A stretch of 64,000 bases of DNA. It comes from Massilia sp. ST3. Lineage in GTDB: Bacteria; Pseudomonadota; Gammaproteobacteria; Burkholderiales; Burkholderiaceae_D. The notes under the pieces were generated by a model. The model did not search any database, was not told where the DNA came from, and saw nothing but the letters and a program-made list of their open reading frames with translations. The stretch is taken from NCBI RefSeq assembly GCF_018119405.1, contig NZ_JAGPWC010000007.1, positions 1 through 64,000 on the forward strand. Direction: 5' to 3'. Position numbers and translations under genes: made by a program. This document shows positions 31,032 through 39,465 of the stretch, in pieces (within the stretch, counting starts at the first letter, position 1; each line of letters begins with the position of its first letter).

Positions 31032-31319
31032 ATGACTTCACCAAACACTCCCATCGATCCCGCCGCCCTCGATTCGCTCGACGCGATCGCCGACTGCCTG
31101 GCGGACGCCTTCGAAGACGGCGACGGCCAGCTGATCGCTTCCGCGCTGCTGGCGGTGTCGAAGGCGCCGGCCCTGCCGGGCCTGGCCGCCGCGGTCGGCA
31201 TGCCGCGCGAGCAGTTGCAGGAGGCGCTGGCGTCGGGCGAGTTCGATCTCGATCTCACGCTGGAGATCATGAAGGTGGTTGATCTTCATATGTCGGGTGG
31301 CCGGACTGGCGCTGACTGA
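31032..31319 (+). CDS. Small protein resembling addiction-module antidote (XRE-like) proteins
   Basis: A 95-residue protein with ATG at 31032, 17 bases after ftsB. The segment DGQLIASALLAVSKAPALPG, then LAAAVGMPREQLQEAL, resembles the C-terminal helix-turn-helix of the HigA-like putative antidote family (...LIAAALgdIArArGm..LAkeaGlsREsLYkALs). The C-terminal LDLTLEIMKVVDLHMS fits the final helices of that family. No toxin gene is adjacent, so it is an orphan or a housekeeping regulator. The family match is from memory and moderate. Confidence 0.7.
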   Translation: MTSPNTPIDPAALDSLDAIADCLADAFEDGDGQLIASALLAVSKAPALPGLAAAVGMPREQLQEALASGEFDLDLTLEIMKVVDLHMSGGRTGAD

Positions 31320-31334
31320 ACGGCTGTTCTAAAG

Positions 31335-31370
31335 CTGGTTGAACGCGTGGACGGGGAACCCGTCCACGCG
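31335..31370. repeat. Dispersed palindromic repeat, GTGGACGGG family
   Basis: CTGGTTGAA precedes perfect 12-bp arms (CGCGTGGACGGG at 31344-31355, GAA loop, CCCGTCCACGCG at 31359-31370). It lies between the antidote-like gene and the convergent dps gene, and could end transcription from both sides. Confidence 0.85.
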
Positions 31371-31413
31371 TCCAAGCGGCTCATGAATGCCGCACCGTTT
31401 CCTGCTCACGCGG

Positions 31414-31920
31414 TTATGGCGACGACGCATCCCCCTGCATATGCCCCTTCCCATGCTCCAGGAAGGCGCGCAGCATCCACGCATTCTTCTCATGCACCTC
31501 CATGCGGGTGGTGAGCATGTCCGCCGTCGGGAAATCGTCGATCTCGTCCGCGATCTTGACCCCGGCGCGCAGGCTGCGGATCAGGATTTCCTGGCCTTCC
31601 ACCAGCTGGCGGATCATCTCGCGTGGGTCCGGCACGCTCGGTTCTTCCGTGATGCTCGACAGTTCCGCATAGCGCTTGTAGGTGCCCGGTGCATAGTGGC
31701 CCAGGGCGCGGATGCGCTCGGCGATGTCGTCCAGCGCGTTCCACAGCTCGGTGTACTGTTCCTGGAACATCACGTGCAGGGTCTGGAACATGGGCCCGGT
31801 CACGTTCCAATGGAAGTTGTGCGTCTTCAGGTAGAGCATGTAGCTGTCCGCCAGCACTTTCGAGAGCGACTCCACGATCTTCGCGCGGTCGTCGGTGCTG
31901 ATGCCGATATCGATGTCCAT
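31414..31920 (-). CDS. dps: Dps family DNA-protection/ferritin-like protein
   Basis: A dodecameric iron-storing protein that protects DNA from peroxide. It has 168 residues starting MDIDIGISTDDRAKIVESL; a longer in-frame start further upstream would cross a dispersed repeat. Ferroxidase ligands are expected in LKTHNFHWNVTGPMFQTLH near 46-64 and in DDIAERIRALG near 78. A GGAGGAAG ribosome site precedes the ATG. It is separated from the next gene upstream on this strand by repeats, so it is probably transcribed alone. Confidence 0.94.
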   Translation of the reverse strand: MDIDIGISTDDRAKIVESLSKVLADSYMLYLKTHNFHWNVTGPMFQTLHVMFQEQYTELWNALDDIAERIRALGHYAPGTYKRYAELSSITEEPSVPDPREMIRQLVEGQEILIRSLRAGVKIADEIDDFPTADMLTTRMEVHEKNAWMLRAFLEHGKGHMQGDASSP

Positions 31921-32038
31921 CGTGCTTCCTCCTTGATGTCGAAGAACTAACAGCTTAGCACTGGGGCGGAGGTTTTGCCGGAGGTGTCCCGGTTCAATAG
32001 CGGGCCGAGGAGTGTGTGCTTTGGCCCGCAGCCCCAGC

Positions 32039-32182
32039 ACGTCGTTCCGGCGAAGGCCGGAACCCAAGTTCGTTGCGTCCCGTTGTTCTCGAACGTAGCC
32101 GGCACGCTAGCAAACTTGGATTCCGGCCTTCGCCGGAAGTCATAGGCGCCAGTGGCGCGTATGACGGTCTTGGGGGGGGGGG
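32039..32182. repeat. REP-type palindrome pair followed by an 11-G run
   Basis: Two oppositely oriented copies of the ACTTGG..CCGGCCTTCGCCGG element lie at 32039-32072 and 32111-32142. The next bases (GACGGTCTT) match those beside the copies at 35195-35290. The sequence then enters G x11 (32172-32182) and GCGGGGC. The 292 bases between dps and the thioesterase hold nothing else. The G run may be an assembly or base-calling artefact, as it again sits next to a repeat. Confidence 0.75.
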
Positions 32183-32212
32183 CGGGGCAGAAATGCGGAG
32201 GCGGTATGCGGA

Positions 32213-32644
32213 TTACTGTGGGACGATCAGACCTTCGAGCACTACTCTTGCAGGCGTCGGAATCGCCACTGGCCGATTGCTCTCCCGGTCCACATACACG
32301 TGCACGAAATGCCCGGCGGCCGCCGGCACATCGCTATCGTTGCGATACAGCGCAATCTCGTAGCGCACGCTCGAATTGCCCAGCTTCGCCACCCGGATCC
32401 CGGCGTGCACCGTGTCCGGGAAGGAGATCGAGCTGAAGTAGGAGCAGCCCGTCTCCACCACCAGCCCCACCACCGTATCCTTGTGGATGTCGAGCACGCC
32501 CTGTTCGATCAGGTAGCGGTTCACCGCCGTGTCGAAGAAGCTGTAGTAGTTGACGTTGTTGACGTGCCCGTAGCTGTCGTTGTCCATCCAGCGCGTCGGC
32601 ATGGCGAGGACGTGGGCGAAGGCGCTACGGGGTGTGTCACGCAT
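32213..32644 (-). CDS. Acyl-CoA thioesterase, 4HBT hot-dog fold
   Basis: About 143 residues from the ATG at 32644; a TTG two codons earlier is the alternative start. The hot-dog signature TRWMDNDSYGHVNNVNYYSFFDT lies near 17-39, with the catalytic Asp of the YbgC/4-hydroxybenzoyl-CoA thioesterase type. GHFVHVYVDRESNRPVAIP near the C terminus is also typical. It probably hydrolyses an acyl-CoA; the chain type is unknown. It lies 13 bases after hslO on the same strand, so the two are probably co-transcribed. Confidence 0.9.
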   Translation of the reverse strand: MRDTPRSAFAHVLAMPTRWMDNDSYGHVNNVNYYSFFDTAVNRYLIEQGVLDIHKDTVVGLVVETGCSYFSSISFPDTVHAGIRVAKLGNSSVRYEIALYRNDSDVPAAAGHFVHVYVDRESNRPVAIPTPARVVLEGLIVPQ

Positions 32645-32657
32645 CGGCAAGGCCCTG

Positions 32658-33614
32658 TCAGTGGGTGCTGCCGCTCGGCGGCATCAGGGTCTGGACCGGG
32701 CTTTCGGTGCTGAACAGCTGGGCGCAGTCCACCTTGTCGAAGGAGTAGTGCTTGCCGCAGAAGTCGCAGTTGATGCCCAGCTCGCCCAGCTCGGCGAGCG
32801 CGGAATCGACTTCTTCCTTGCCCAGCATCTTGAGCATGTTGCCGACCTTGTCGCGGTTGCAGCTGCAGTGGAACTCCGGGTGCGCGGGGTCGAACACGCG
32901 GATGGTCTCCTCCCAGAACAGGCGCTGCAGCAGGGTCTGGATGCCGGTGGTGAGCATCTCCTCGCGCTTCAGGGTGCGGCCCAGCATGACGGCGCGGTTC
33001 CAGGTTTCCAGGTCTTCCGCTTCGGTGGCCTGCTTGGTCTGGCCTTCCACGCCGCTGTGGCGCGGCAGCTTTTGCAGCAGCAGGCCGCGCGCGATCTTGT
33101 CGTCGGCCGCCAGCCACAGGCGCGTGTCCATCTGCTCCGAGCGCAGCATGTAGTTCTCGATCACGGTCGCCATGTCGCCGCCGTCGAGCGGCACCACGCC
33201 CTGGTAGGGCTGCTGGCCCGGCACCTTGTCGGCCGGATCGAGCGTGATCACGAAGCGGCCCTTGCCGTGCACGTTGAACAGGTCTTGCAGGCTGGCGTCG
33301 TCCGGCACCTCGGCGTCCGGGGCCAGCTTGGCGGTGGCGCGCATGCGCAGCTGGGCGTCGCATTCGACGACCAGCAGGCGCACCGGGCCGTCGCCATGCA
33401 CCTGCATCACGATGGCGCCGTTGAACTTCAGGTTGGCCGACAGCAGGGAAGCGGCGGCGACCATCTCGCCCAGCACCGCGCGCACCGCCTTGGGATAGGC
33501 GTGGCGCGCCTGGATCTCGCGCCAGGTGTCCGAAATCTCGACCAGCTCGCCGCGCACGGCGGCGTTGTCGAAGATGAATTTTTGCAGGGTGTCCCTGGTG
33601 TCTTGAGTCGTCAT
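32658..33614 (-). CDS. hslO: Redox-regulated chaperone Hsp33
   Basis: A cytosolic holdase activated by oxidation and heat. It has 318 residues (E. coli 292). It starts with TLQKFIFDNAAVRGELVEIS. The C-terminal zinc switch has four cysteines as expected: EFHCSCNRD near 262 and INCDFCGKHYSFD near 292. The N-terminal domain contains MQVHGDGPVRLLVVEC. It is followed by the thioesterase gene and preceded by gamma-carbonic anhydrase with a 3-base gap, indicating a three-gene operon. Confidence 0.96.
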   Translation of the reverse strand: MTTQDTRDTLQKFIFDNAAVRGELVEISDTWREIQARHAYPKAVRAVLGEMVAAASLLSANLKFNGAIVMQVHGDGPVRLLVVECDAQLRMRATAKLAPDAEVPDDASLQDLFNVHGKGRFVITLDPADKVPGQQPYQGVVPLDGGDMATVIENYMLRSEQMDTRLWLAADDKIARGLLLQKLPRHSGVEGQTKQATEAEDLETWNRAVMLGRTLKREEMLTTGIQTLLQRLFWEETIRVFDPAHPEFHCSCNRDKVGNMLKMLGKEEVDSALAELGELGINCDFCGKHYSFDKVDCAQLFSTESPVQTLMPPSGSTH

Positions 33615-33617
33615 TCT

Positions 33618-34142
33618 TTATCCGATTTTCTTGAGCTGCGCCTTGAACAGCTGGCCGCGCGCCACATAGCTGGCGGCGCTGCCCTGCAGGCGCGTTACGT
33701 CTTCTTCCGTGAGGGTGCGCACCACCTTGGCGGGCGAACCGAGGATCAGCGAGTGGTCCGGGAATTCCTTGCCTTCGGTGACCAGGGCGCCGGCGCCGAC
33801 CAGGCAACCCTTGCCGATCTTCGCGCCGTTCAGCACCACGGCCTGGATGCCGATCAGCGAGCCGTCGCCCACCGTGCAGCCATGCAGCATCGCCTGGTGG
33901 CCGATGGTCACGTTCTTGCCGATCGTGAGCGGGTAACCCATGTCGGTGTGCATCACCGTGCCCTCCTGGACATTGCTGTTCTCGCCGATGGTGATACGCT
34001 CGTTGTCGCCGCGGATCGTGGCGCCGAACCAGACCGAGGCGTTCGCCTCGAGGGTCACCTTGCCGACCAGGGTTGCTGAATCGGCCACGAAAGCCGACGC
34101 ATCGATCTCGGGCGCATGCTCGCCCAGCTGGTAAATCGCCAT
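33618..34142 (-). CDS. Gamma-carbonic-anhydrase-like left-handed beta-helix protein (YrdA/PaaY type)
   Basis: A 174-residue protein made of hexapeptide repeats. [26 protein letters not shown] begins the left-handed helix near 17. [33 protein letters not shown] and [21 protein letters not shown] carry the zinc-binding His residues seen in the family. It trimerises in homologues, and carbonic anhydrase activity varies between members. It is the first gene of the operon with hslO and the thioesterase. Confidence 0.93.
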   Translation of the reverse strand: MAIYQLGEHAPEIDASAFVADSATLVGKVTLEANASVWFGATIRGDNERITIGENSNVQEGTVMHTDMGYPLTIGKNVTIGHQAMLHGCTVGDGSLIGIQAVVLNGAKIGKGCLVGAGALVTEGKEFPDHSLILGSPAKVVRTLTEEDVTRLQGSAASYVARGQLFKAQLKKIG

Positions 34143-34289
34143 GGATGTGCTCGCGGAGGGTTGAAATACCGCTATTTTAACTCCTGCGCTATCGCATCGT
34201 CCGACTGGCGGCAGATGGGGGCGGGGCGAGCGAAATCAACGGTTCCCCGATATAATCATGCGAACGACCGTACTATTTCTTGAGGCAGC

Positions 34290-35177
34290 ATGACACCGTC
34301 CCGATCCGAATTCCTCAGCGTGCGCGGCCTGCGCACCCATGTCCGCCACTGGGGCCGCGAAGGCGCGCCCAAGCTCTTCATGCTGCACGGCTGGATGGAC
34401 GTGTCCGCTTCTTTCCAGTTCGTGGTCGATTGCCTGCAGGGCGACTGGCACGTGATCGCGCCGGACTGGCGCGGCTTCGGCCTGACCGAGGCGACGCATT
34501 CGGACACCTACTGGTTCCCCGACTACGTGGCCGACCTGGAGGCCATCCTCGACCATTACGCGCCTGGCGAAGCGGTCAACCTGCTCGGCCACAGCATGGG
34601 CGCCAACATCGCGGGCATCTACGCCGGCGTGCGCCCGCAGCGGGTGGGCAAGCTGGTCAACCTGGAAGGCTTCGGCCTGCCGGCCACGCGGCCGGGCCAG
34701 TATCCGGGGCGCGTGGCGAAGTGGCTGGACGAAGTGCGCAGCCCGCCCGCCATGCGCGGCTACGCCAGCCTGCTTGACGTGGCGGGCCGTCTGCGCAAGA
34801 CCAATCCGCGCCTGTCGGAGGAGCGCGCCGCCTTCCTGGCAGGGCACTGGTCGGCGCAGGGCGAGGATGGCCAGTGGCGCATCCTGGCCGATCCGGCGCA
34901 CAAGATGCACGGGCCGCTGCTGTACCACGTCGAGGAGATCATGGCCTGCTGGAGTGCGATCACGGCGCCGGTGCTGTGGGTCGAGGCGGAGGAAACCGAC
35001 ATGTGGCGCTGGATGGGGCCCAAGGAACAGGCGAGGGCGGAGATCGACCGGCGCATGGGGCATTTGCGCGAGGTGAGGGCGCGCATGATGCCGGAGGCGG
35101 GGCATATGCTGCATCATGATCAGCCGGAGATGCTGGCGGGGATGGTCGAGGAGTTTTTGGTGGGTGGTGAAAGCTAA
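34290..35177 (+). CDS. Alpha/beta hydrolase with serine nucleophile
   Basis: A 295-residue hydrolase. The oxyanion motif LHGWMD is near 32-37, the elbow GHSMGA has Ser102, and the catalytic His is in EAGHMLHHDQPE near 276. It is an esterase/lipase-like or C-C hydrolase-like enzyme of unknown substrate. The gap before it (34143-34289) has a -10-like TATAAT at 34251-34256 and separates it from the divergent gamma-CA operon. Confidence 0.88.
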   Translation: MTPSRSEFLSVRGLRTHVRHWGREGAPKLFMLHGWMDVSASFQFVVDCLQGDWHVIAPDWRGFGLTEATHSDTYWFPDYVADLEAILDHYAPGEAVNLLGHSMGANIAGIYAGVRPQRVGKLVNLEGFGLPATRPGQYPGRVAKWLDEVRSPPAMRGYASLLDVAGRLRKTNPRLSEERAAFLAGHWSAQGEDGQWRILADPAHKMHGPLLYHVEEIMACWSAITAPVLWVEAEETDMWRWMGPKEQARAEIDRRMGHLREVRARMMPEAGHMLHHDQPEMLAGMVEEFLVGGES

Positions 35178-35194
35178 GGCTATTACTCATCACA

Positions 35195-35290
35195 CAAACT
35201 TGGGTCCCGGCCTTCGCCGGAACGACGGTCTTCGGGTTATAGGTGCACTCAAACAACGTCGTCCCGGCGAAGGCCGGGACCCAAGTTTGC
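35195..35290. repeat. REP-type palindrome pair in inverted orientation
   Basis: Copies at 35195-35228 (ACTTGGGTCCCGGCCTTCGC..) and 35256-35290 (reverse orientation) are separated by about 27 bases, a BIME-like arrangement. It follows the hydrolase stop and may end or stabilise that transcript. The remaining bases to 35416 show no gene. Confidence 0.85.
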
Positions 35291-35416
35291 TCGCACACCA
35301 CGAACTCCGTTGCATCCACCCCACCCCTAAATTGCCCACCGGCAACGCCTGTGCTACAGTCCACCCCACCGCGCGCATCCCGGCCGCGCAATCATTCAGA
35401 CTGAACAGGATAGACC

Positions 35417-36088
35417 ATGGGTATTCGAGCCGGCCTCGCGCTCGCCGGTGCACTCTTGACGACAGCGTGCGCCGTCCCTTACAGCCCGGCCCCCGTGGCC
35501 ACCAATTTCCCCAGCACCCAGCAGGCCAAGCTCCAGGCGGCCGCGCACTGGGGTGTGATCGCGCGCCACATGGCCAAGGAAATGGGCCCGACCTTCAAGG
35601 TCAATGCGCGCCGCGCCTTCTATGTGGCGCCCCAGCAGGGTTCGACCTTCAACCAGGCCGTCGCCACCCACCTGGTCACCGCCCTGGTCAACGAGGGTTA
35701 TACCGTCGTCAAGAACCCCGATCCGGGCGCGCTCAAGGTCGAGCTCGACACACAGGTGGTGGCCTTCTCCGCCAAGCGCCCGCAATACAAGTTCGCCGGC
35801 GAGCGCACCGCCCTGGTGGCGGGCGCCTGGGTGCTGACCGGCATCGACCACACGATCGAATGGCTGGCCAGCGCCGCCATCGCAACCGAGGACGCCTACA
35901 GCTGGTTCCGCTCGCAGTTCGCGACCGGCGCCACGCCCAGGACCGAGATCATCGTGACCCTGTCGGTGGCCGACGACCAGCGCTACTATGCCCGTACCAC
36001 CTCGGTCTATTACACGGTCGACGCGGACCGCGCGCTCTACGACGCCGCTTTCCAGCCGACCAAGACCTTCGCCGTCCGCGACCGTTGA
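35417..36088 (+). CDS. Predicted outer-membrane-associated lipoprotein of unknown function
   Basis: A 223-residue protein with a lipoprotein signal (MGIRAGLALAGALLTTAC, lipidated Cys18). The mature part has AHWGVIARHMAKEMGPTFKVN, then FYVAPQQGSTFNQAVATHLV, which suggests a periplasmic alpha/beta domain of the type paired with FlgO-like lipoproteins. I cannot name the family securely. It is followed 8 bases later by the FlgO-like gene, so the two are co-transcribed and probably act together at the envelope. Confidence 0.85.
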   Translation: MGIRAGLALAGALLTTACAVPYSPAPVATNFPSTQQAKLQAAAHWGVIARHMAKEMGPTFKVNARRAFYVAPQQGSTFNQAVATHLVTALVNEGYTVVKNPDPGALKVELDTQVVAFSAKRPQYKFAGERTALVAGAWVLTGIDHTIEWLASAAIATEDAYSWFRSQFATGATPRTEIIVTLSVADDQRYYARTTSVYYTVDADRALYDAAFQPTKTFAVRDR

Positions 36089-36096
36089 GAACCATC

Positions 36097-36645
36097 ATGC
36101 GCCTGCCGAAACCGATTTGCGCCGCCTTGTTGGCCCTGCCGCTGCTGCTGGGCGGCTGCGCCAGCACCGAGGAAGACACCAACTACACCTCCGTCTCCGC
36201 CAATGCCTTCGTAGCCGCCAACTACCGCGCGGCCGACGCGCTGGCGGCCCAGCTCAAGGGCAAGCTGGCGGACGACAAGCCCCTGATCATGGCCACCGTC
36301 GTCAACATCGACGCCCTCGAGCAGACCTCGATGCTGGGGCGCCTGGTGTCCGAGCAGGTCTCGACCCGACTGGCCCAGGGCGGCATGAAGATGCTCGAGA
36401 TGAAGCTGCGCAACAGCGTCTATCTCAAGCGCAACCAGGGCGAACTGATGCTCACGCGCGAGATCGGCGAAGTGGCCAGCACCCACAACGCCCAGGCGGT
36501 CGTGGTCGGCTCGTATGCCGAGACGCGCGACGCCATCTTCATCAACATGAAGGTGATCCAGCCCACCACCAACCTGGTCCTCGCCGGCCACGATTACGTG
36601 CTGGCGAAAGAGGGCACGGTGCGTTCCATGCTGCAGTCCTACTGA
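36097..36645 (+). CDS. FlgO-domain lipoprotein
   Basis: A 182-residue lipoprotein (signal MRLPKPICAALLALPLLLGG, Cys21). The mature part contains ANYRAADALAAQLKGKLAD, then LIMATVVNIDALEQTSMLGR and LVSEQVSTRLAQGGMKMLEM, which is the FlgO-domain pattern. In Vibrio, FlgO and FlgP are outer-membrane lipoproteins needed for sheathed flagella, but FlgO-domain proteins also occur outside flagellar loci. No flagellar gene is nearby, so only a general envelope role is inferred. Confidence 0.85.
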   Translation: MRLPKPICAALLALPLLLGGCASTEEDTNYTSVSANAFVAANYRAADALAAQLKGKLADDKPLIMATVVNIDALEQTSMLGRLVSEQVSTRLAQGGMKMLEMKLRNSVYLKRNQGELMLTREIGEVASTHNAQAVVVGSYAETRDAIFINMKVIQPTTNLVLAGHDYVLAKEGTVRSMLQSY

Positions 36646-36712
36646 CGCCGACGGACGCCGGCAAAGCGCGTACAATGCTTTGCTTTAGAACGCATCCTCC
36701 GTTTGCCGGCCC

Positions 36713-37546
36713 ATGTTGAAAGTCGATCTCCACTGCCATTCCAACGTCTCCGACGGCGTGCTCGCTCCCGCCGCCGTGGCGGCCTACGCGCGCAAGAGCG
36801 GCGTCGACGTCTGGGCCCTGACCGACCACGACGAAGTGGGCGGCATCAAGGCGGCGCGCAAGGCCGCGCAAGACCTGGGCATGCGGTTCGTGGCGGGCGT
36901 CGAGATCTCCGTCACCTGGGCCAACGAGACCGTGCACATCGTCGGCTTGCAGATCGACGAGGACAACCGCGCCCTGGTCGACGGCTTGAGCGCCACCCGC
37001 AACGGCCGCGAGGCGCGCGCCCGTGAAATCTCCGCCCAGCTCGAACAGGCCGGCATTGCCGGCGCCTACGAAGGCGCGCTCAACTACGTCGGCAACCCCG
37101 ACCTGATCTCGCGTACCCACTTTGCGCGCTACCTGGTCGAGATCGGCGTATGCGGCTCGACCCCGGAAGTGTTCCGCCGCTACCTCACCGAAGGCAAGCC
37201 GGGCTATGTGCCGCACCGCTGGGCCTCGCTGGAAGACGCGGTGCGCTGGATCCGTGGCGCCGGCGGCATTCCCGTGATCGCCCACCCGGGGCGCTACAAG
37301 TTCAGCGACACCGCGCAAGGCGTGCTGTTCGACGAATTCCGCCAGCTGGGCGGCAACGCCATCGAGGTTGTGACCGGCAGCCACACGCCCGACCAGTACG
37401 CCACCTATGCCGAGCTGGCGCGGCGCTACGGCTTCCTGGCCTCGCGCGGCACCGACTTCCATGCGCCGGGTGAATCGCGGGTGGAGTTCGCCGAGCTGCC
37501 GCCGCTGCCCGCCGGGCTGACACCGGTCTGGCACGACTGGACCTGA
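36713..37546 (+). CDS. PHP-domain phosphoesterase (TrpH/YciV, RNase AM-like)
   Basis: A 277-residue PHP protein. Metal-binding motifs are all present: DLHCHSNVSDG (5-15), LTDHDEVGG near 35-43, IAHPGRY near 190 and GTDFHAPGE near 247. E. coli YciV (RNase AM/TrpH) removes 5' nucleotides from small RNAs and hydrolyses 3',5'-bisphosphonucleotides; the same activity is likely. In many proteobacteria this gene sits next to yciO. Here yciO lies 4.5 kb downstream after five inserted genes. Confidence 0.93.
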   Translation: MLKVDLHCHSNVSDGVLAPAAVAAYARKSGVDVWALTDHDEVGGIKAARKAAQDLGMRFVAGVEISVTWANETVHIVGLQIDEDNRALVDGLSATRNGREARAREISAQLEQAGIAGAYEGALNYVGNPDLISRTHFARYLVEIGVCGSTPEVFRRYLTEGKPGYVPHRWASLEDAVRWIRGAGGIPVIAHPGRYKFSDTAQGVLFDEFRQLGGNAIEVVTGSHTPDQYATYAELARRYGFLASRGTDFHAPGESRVEFAELPPLPAGLTPVWHDWT

Positions 37547-37784
37547 GCACATATGTGTATCCGGCAAGTTCCGCACACTTTTGCACCGCGGCGAAAATAC
37601 ATTCGAAATCATTAGGTAAAACGCCGGGTGTCCTGTATCTTCAATCGGGCACTACATCAAGTCGTCTTCGTTGGTCTCTTTCCCGTCTTGCCCTTGGGCA
37701 GTCCTGTTTGATTCTCTTCTTCGTACCCGCTTGCTTGGACGTGCATTCCGGCATTTTGCCCAATTCACTCAAGGTATATTCAAC
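37547..37784 (+). promoter_or_regulatory. Leader region of the cold-shock gene
   Basis: A 238-base AT-richer gap, most of it probably transcribed as a long 5' leader, as is usual for cold-shock mRNAs that change structure with temperature. No hairpin was worked out base by base. AAGG at 37771-37774 is the likely ribosome site. Confidence 0.4.
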
Positions 37785-37994
37785 ATGACTACTCAAACCG
37801 GCACCGTCAAATGGTTCAACGATTCCAAGGGCTTCGGCTTCATCACGCCTGACGCCGGCGGTGGCGACCTGTTCGCCCACTTCCAGGACATCCAGGCCCA
37901 AGGCTTCAAGAGCCTGTCCGAAAACCAGCGCGTGTCCTTCGAACGCGCCGCCAGCCCGAAGGGCGAGAAGGCCAGCAATATCCGCCCGATCTAA
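37785..37994 (+). CDS. Cold-shock protein, CspA family
   Basis: A 69-residue single OB-fold RNA/DNA chaperone. [19 protein letters not shown] contains RNP1 (KGFGFI). RNP2 reads DLFAHF instead of the usual DVFVHF, and [14 protein letters not shown] follows. Length is typical. A terminator follows at 38038. It is probably expressed alone from a leader-controlled promoter. Confidence 0.96.
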   Translation: MTTQTGTVKWFNDSKGFGFITPDAGGGDLFAHFQDIQAQGFKSLSENQRVSFERAASPKGEKASNIRPI

Positions 37995-38037
37995 GATCCA
38001 GGCGCCGCCGGATGCTTCCAGCGTCCGGGCGACAACA

Positions 38038-38059
38038 AGCCCGCCTCGGCGGGCTTTTT
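38038..38059 (+). terminator. Rho-independent terminator after the cold-shock gene
   Basis: AGCCCGCC/GGCGGGCT stem with a two-base loop, followed by TTTTT. It lies 44 bases after the csp stop and just before the convergent antiporter stop. Confidence 0.9.
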
Positions 38060-38064
38060 CGTTT

Positions 38065-39321
38065 TCAGTCCCAGTACCGGTCGAGCATGGCCTTGACGCT
38101 GGTGCCGTGCACGACGATCGACAGGATGATCACGGCCAGCGTGATCGTGACGAGCTCGCGCGCCAGCGCCGAGGGCACACCGTGGTTGATGGCGTACATC
38201 AGGTAGTAGATCGATCCGATCCCACGCACGCCGAACCAGGCGACGATGGCGGTCTCGCGCGCGCCGCTCCTCGAGCCCGCAAGACTCAGCACGACGCTGA
38301 GCGGACGCGCGACGAAGATCAGGAAGGCCGCCGTCAGCCAGGCCTGGAGCGAGAACAGGGCCGGCGTCATCGCGCCGCCCAGCAGCAGCACCAGCCCCAG
38401 CTCGGACAGGCGCTCGAGGTGCTCCTTGAACACCAGGCTGCCCTGGCTGACCGTGGCCTGGCCGCTGGCGCCGGCGTCGCCGTGCACCAGGCCATGCCCA
38501 TCCGGCGGCGCTTCGGTCAGCCGCCATTCGGTCTGGCGCAGGGCCACGCCGGCGAAGAACACGGCCAGGAAGCCCCAGCCGCCGGCCAGCAGGGCGATGC
38601 CATAGGCCAGGGCGATGAGTCCCAGCCCAAGCAGGTCGTCGAGCAGCTGATGGCTGGGGTGGTGGCGCCGGATCAGATAGCTGCAGCCTGCCATCCCGGC
38701 CCCGCACAGCAGGCCGATGCCGACCCCGCTCAGGCTGGCCAGCAGGGCGTCGCGCCACAGCCAGCGCGCCAGGTCGGGCGCATCCGCGCCGATCAGGAGC
38801 AGGCCCAGGATCACGAAAGGGAAGGCGGTGCCGTCGTTCATGCCGGCTTCGCAGGTCAGGGCGAAGCGCAAGGGATCCTTGTCGCCCGCATGGCGCAGCT
38901 GCACGTCGGTGGCGAGCACCGGATCGGTCGGCGCCAGGATGGCGCCGAGCAGGATGCCGGCCCCCAGCGACATCCCGAGGACGGCGGTGGCGAACACCGC
39001 GCACAAGGCCACGGACATGCCCATCGCCAGCACCGCCAGGCGCAGCGACACGGTCCAGCGCCGCAAGCTGAAGGGCACGGGCAGCTTGACCCCGGCCGAG
39101 AACAGCGAAATCAGGATCGCGATTTCGGTCAGGCTCTCGAGCAAGGACGCCTCGCGCAAGGGATCGAAGGCAAAGACGCCCAGTACCGCCGGTCCGAGCA
39201 CGATGCCGATCACCAGGTAGATGCTGGCGGAGGTGAAGGGCAAGTGGGCGATGGTGGAGCCCCACAGGCCGCGCGCCAGCATCAGGCTGCCGACCAGGAC
39301 AAACCAGTGGGCGATCTCCAT
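38065..39321 (-). CDS. CPA1-type cation/proton antiporter
   Basis: A 418-residue membrane protein with about 12 hydrophobic segments. The TDPVLATDVQ loop near 146 and EAGMNDGTAFPFVIL near 174 form the crossed-helix core; the Asn-Asp pair is that of electroneutral CPA1 exchangers. WFGVRGIGSIYYLMYAIN near 355 is the conserved late helix. It probably exchanges Na+ or K+ for protons. It is transcribed convergently to csp and divergently from the RHH-esterase operon. Confidence 0.92.
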   Translation of the reverse strand: MEIAHWFVLVGSLMLARGLWGSTIAHLPFTSASIYLVIGIVLGPAVLGVFAFDPLREASLLESLTEIAILISLFSAGVKLPVPFSLRRWTVSLRLAVLAMGMSVALCAVFATAVLGMSLGAGILLGAILAPTDPVLATDVQLRHAGDKDPLRFALTCEAGMNDGTAFPFVILGLLLIGADAPDLARWLWRDALLASLSGVGIGLLCGAGMAGCSYLIRRHHPSHQLLDDLLGLGLIALAYGIALLAGGWGFLAVFFAGVALRQTEWRLTEAPPDGHGLVHGDAGASGQATVSQGSLVFKEHLERLSELGLVLLLGGAMTPALFSLQAWLTAAFLIFVARPLSVVLSLAGSRSGARETAIVAWFGVRGIGSIYYLMYAINHGVPSALARELVTITLAVIILSIVVHGTSVKAMLDRYWD

Positions 39322-39416
39322 GGGACTCCTGCCGGGGCTCGGCGATACGGATCTCCATGGTACGCGTCATCCCTTTCGAAGGACGCACAGGCGAAATCTC
39401 AAAAATTTCGCTTGAA

Positions 39417-39445
39417 ATACTCCGCATATACTCCATCTGGAGTAT
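39417..39445. promoter_or_regulatory. Candidate operator: three ATACTCC half-sites in 11-bp phase
   Basis: ATACTCC occurs at 39417-39423 and 39428-39434, and its complement GGAGTAT at 39439-39445. The starts are exactly 11 bases apart, one helical turn. The last two make the palindrome ATACTCC-ATCT-GGAGTAT. It lies 20 bases before the start of the RHH regulator gene. Short half-sites on one face of the helix are what RHH (MetJ/Arc/CopG) proteins bind, so autoregulation is the natural reading. Confidence 0.65.
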
Positions 39446-39465
39446 GGATTGGGAGGGAGTCAAAC

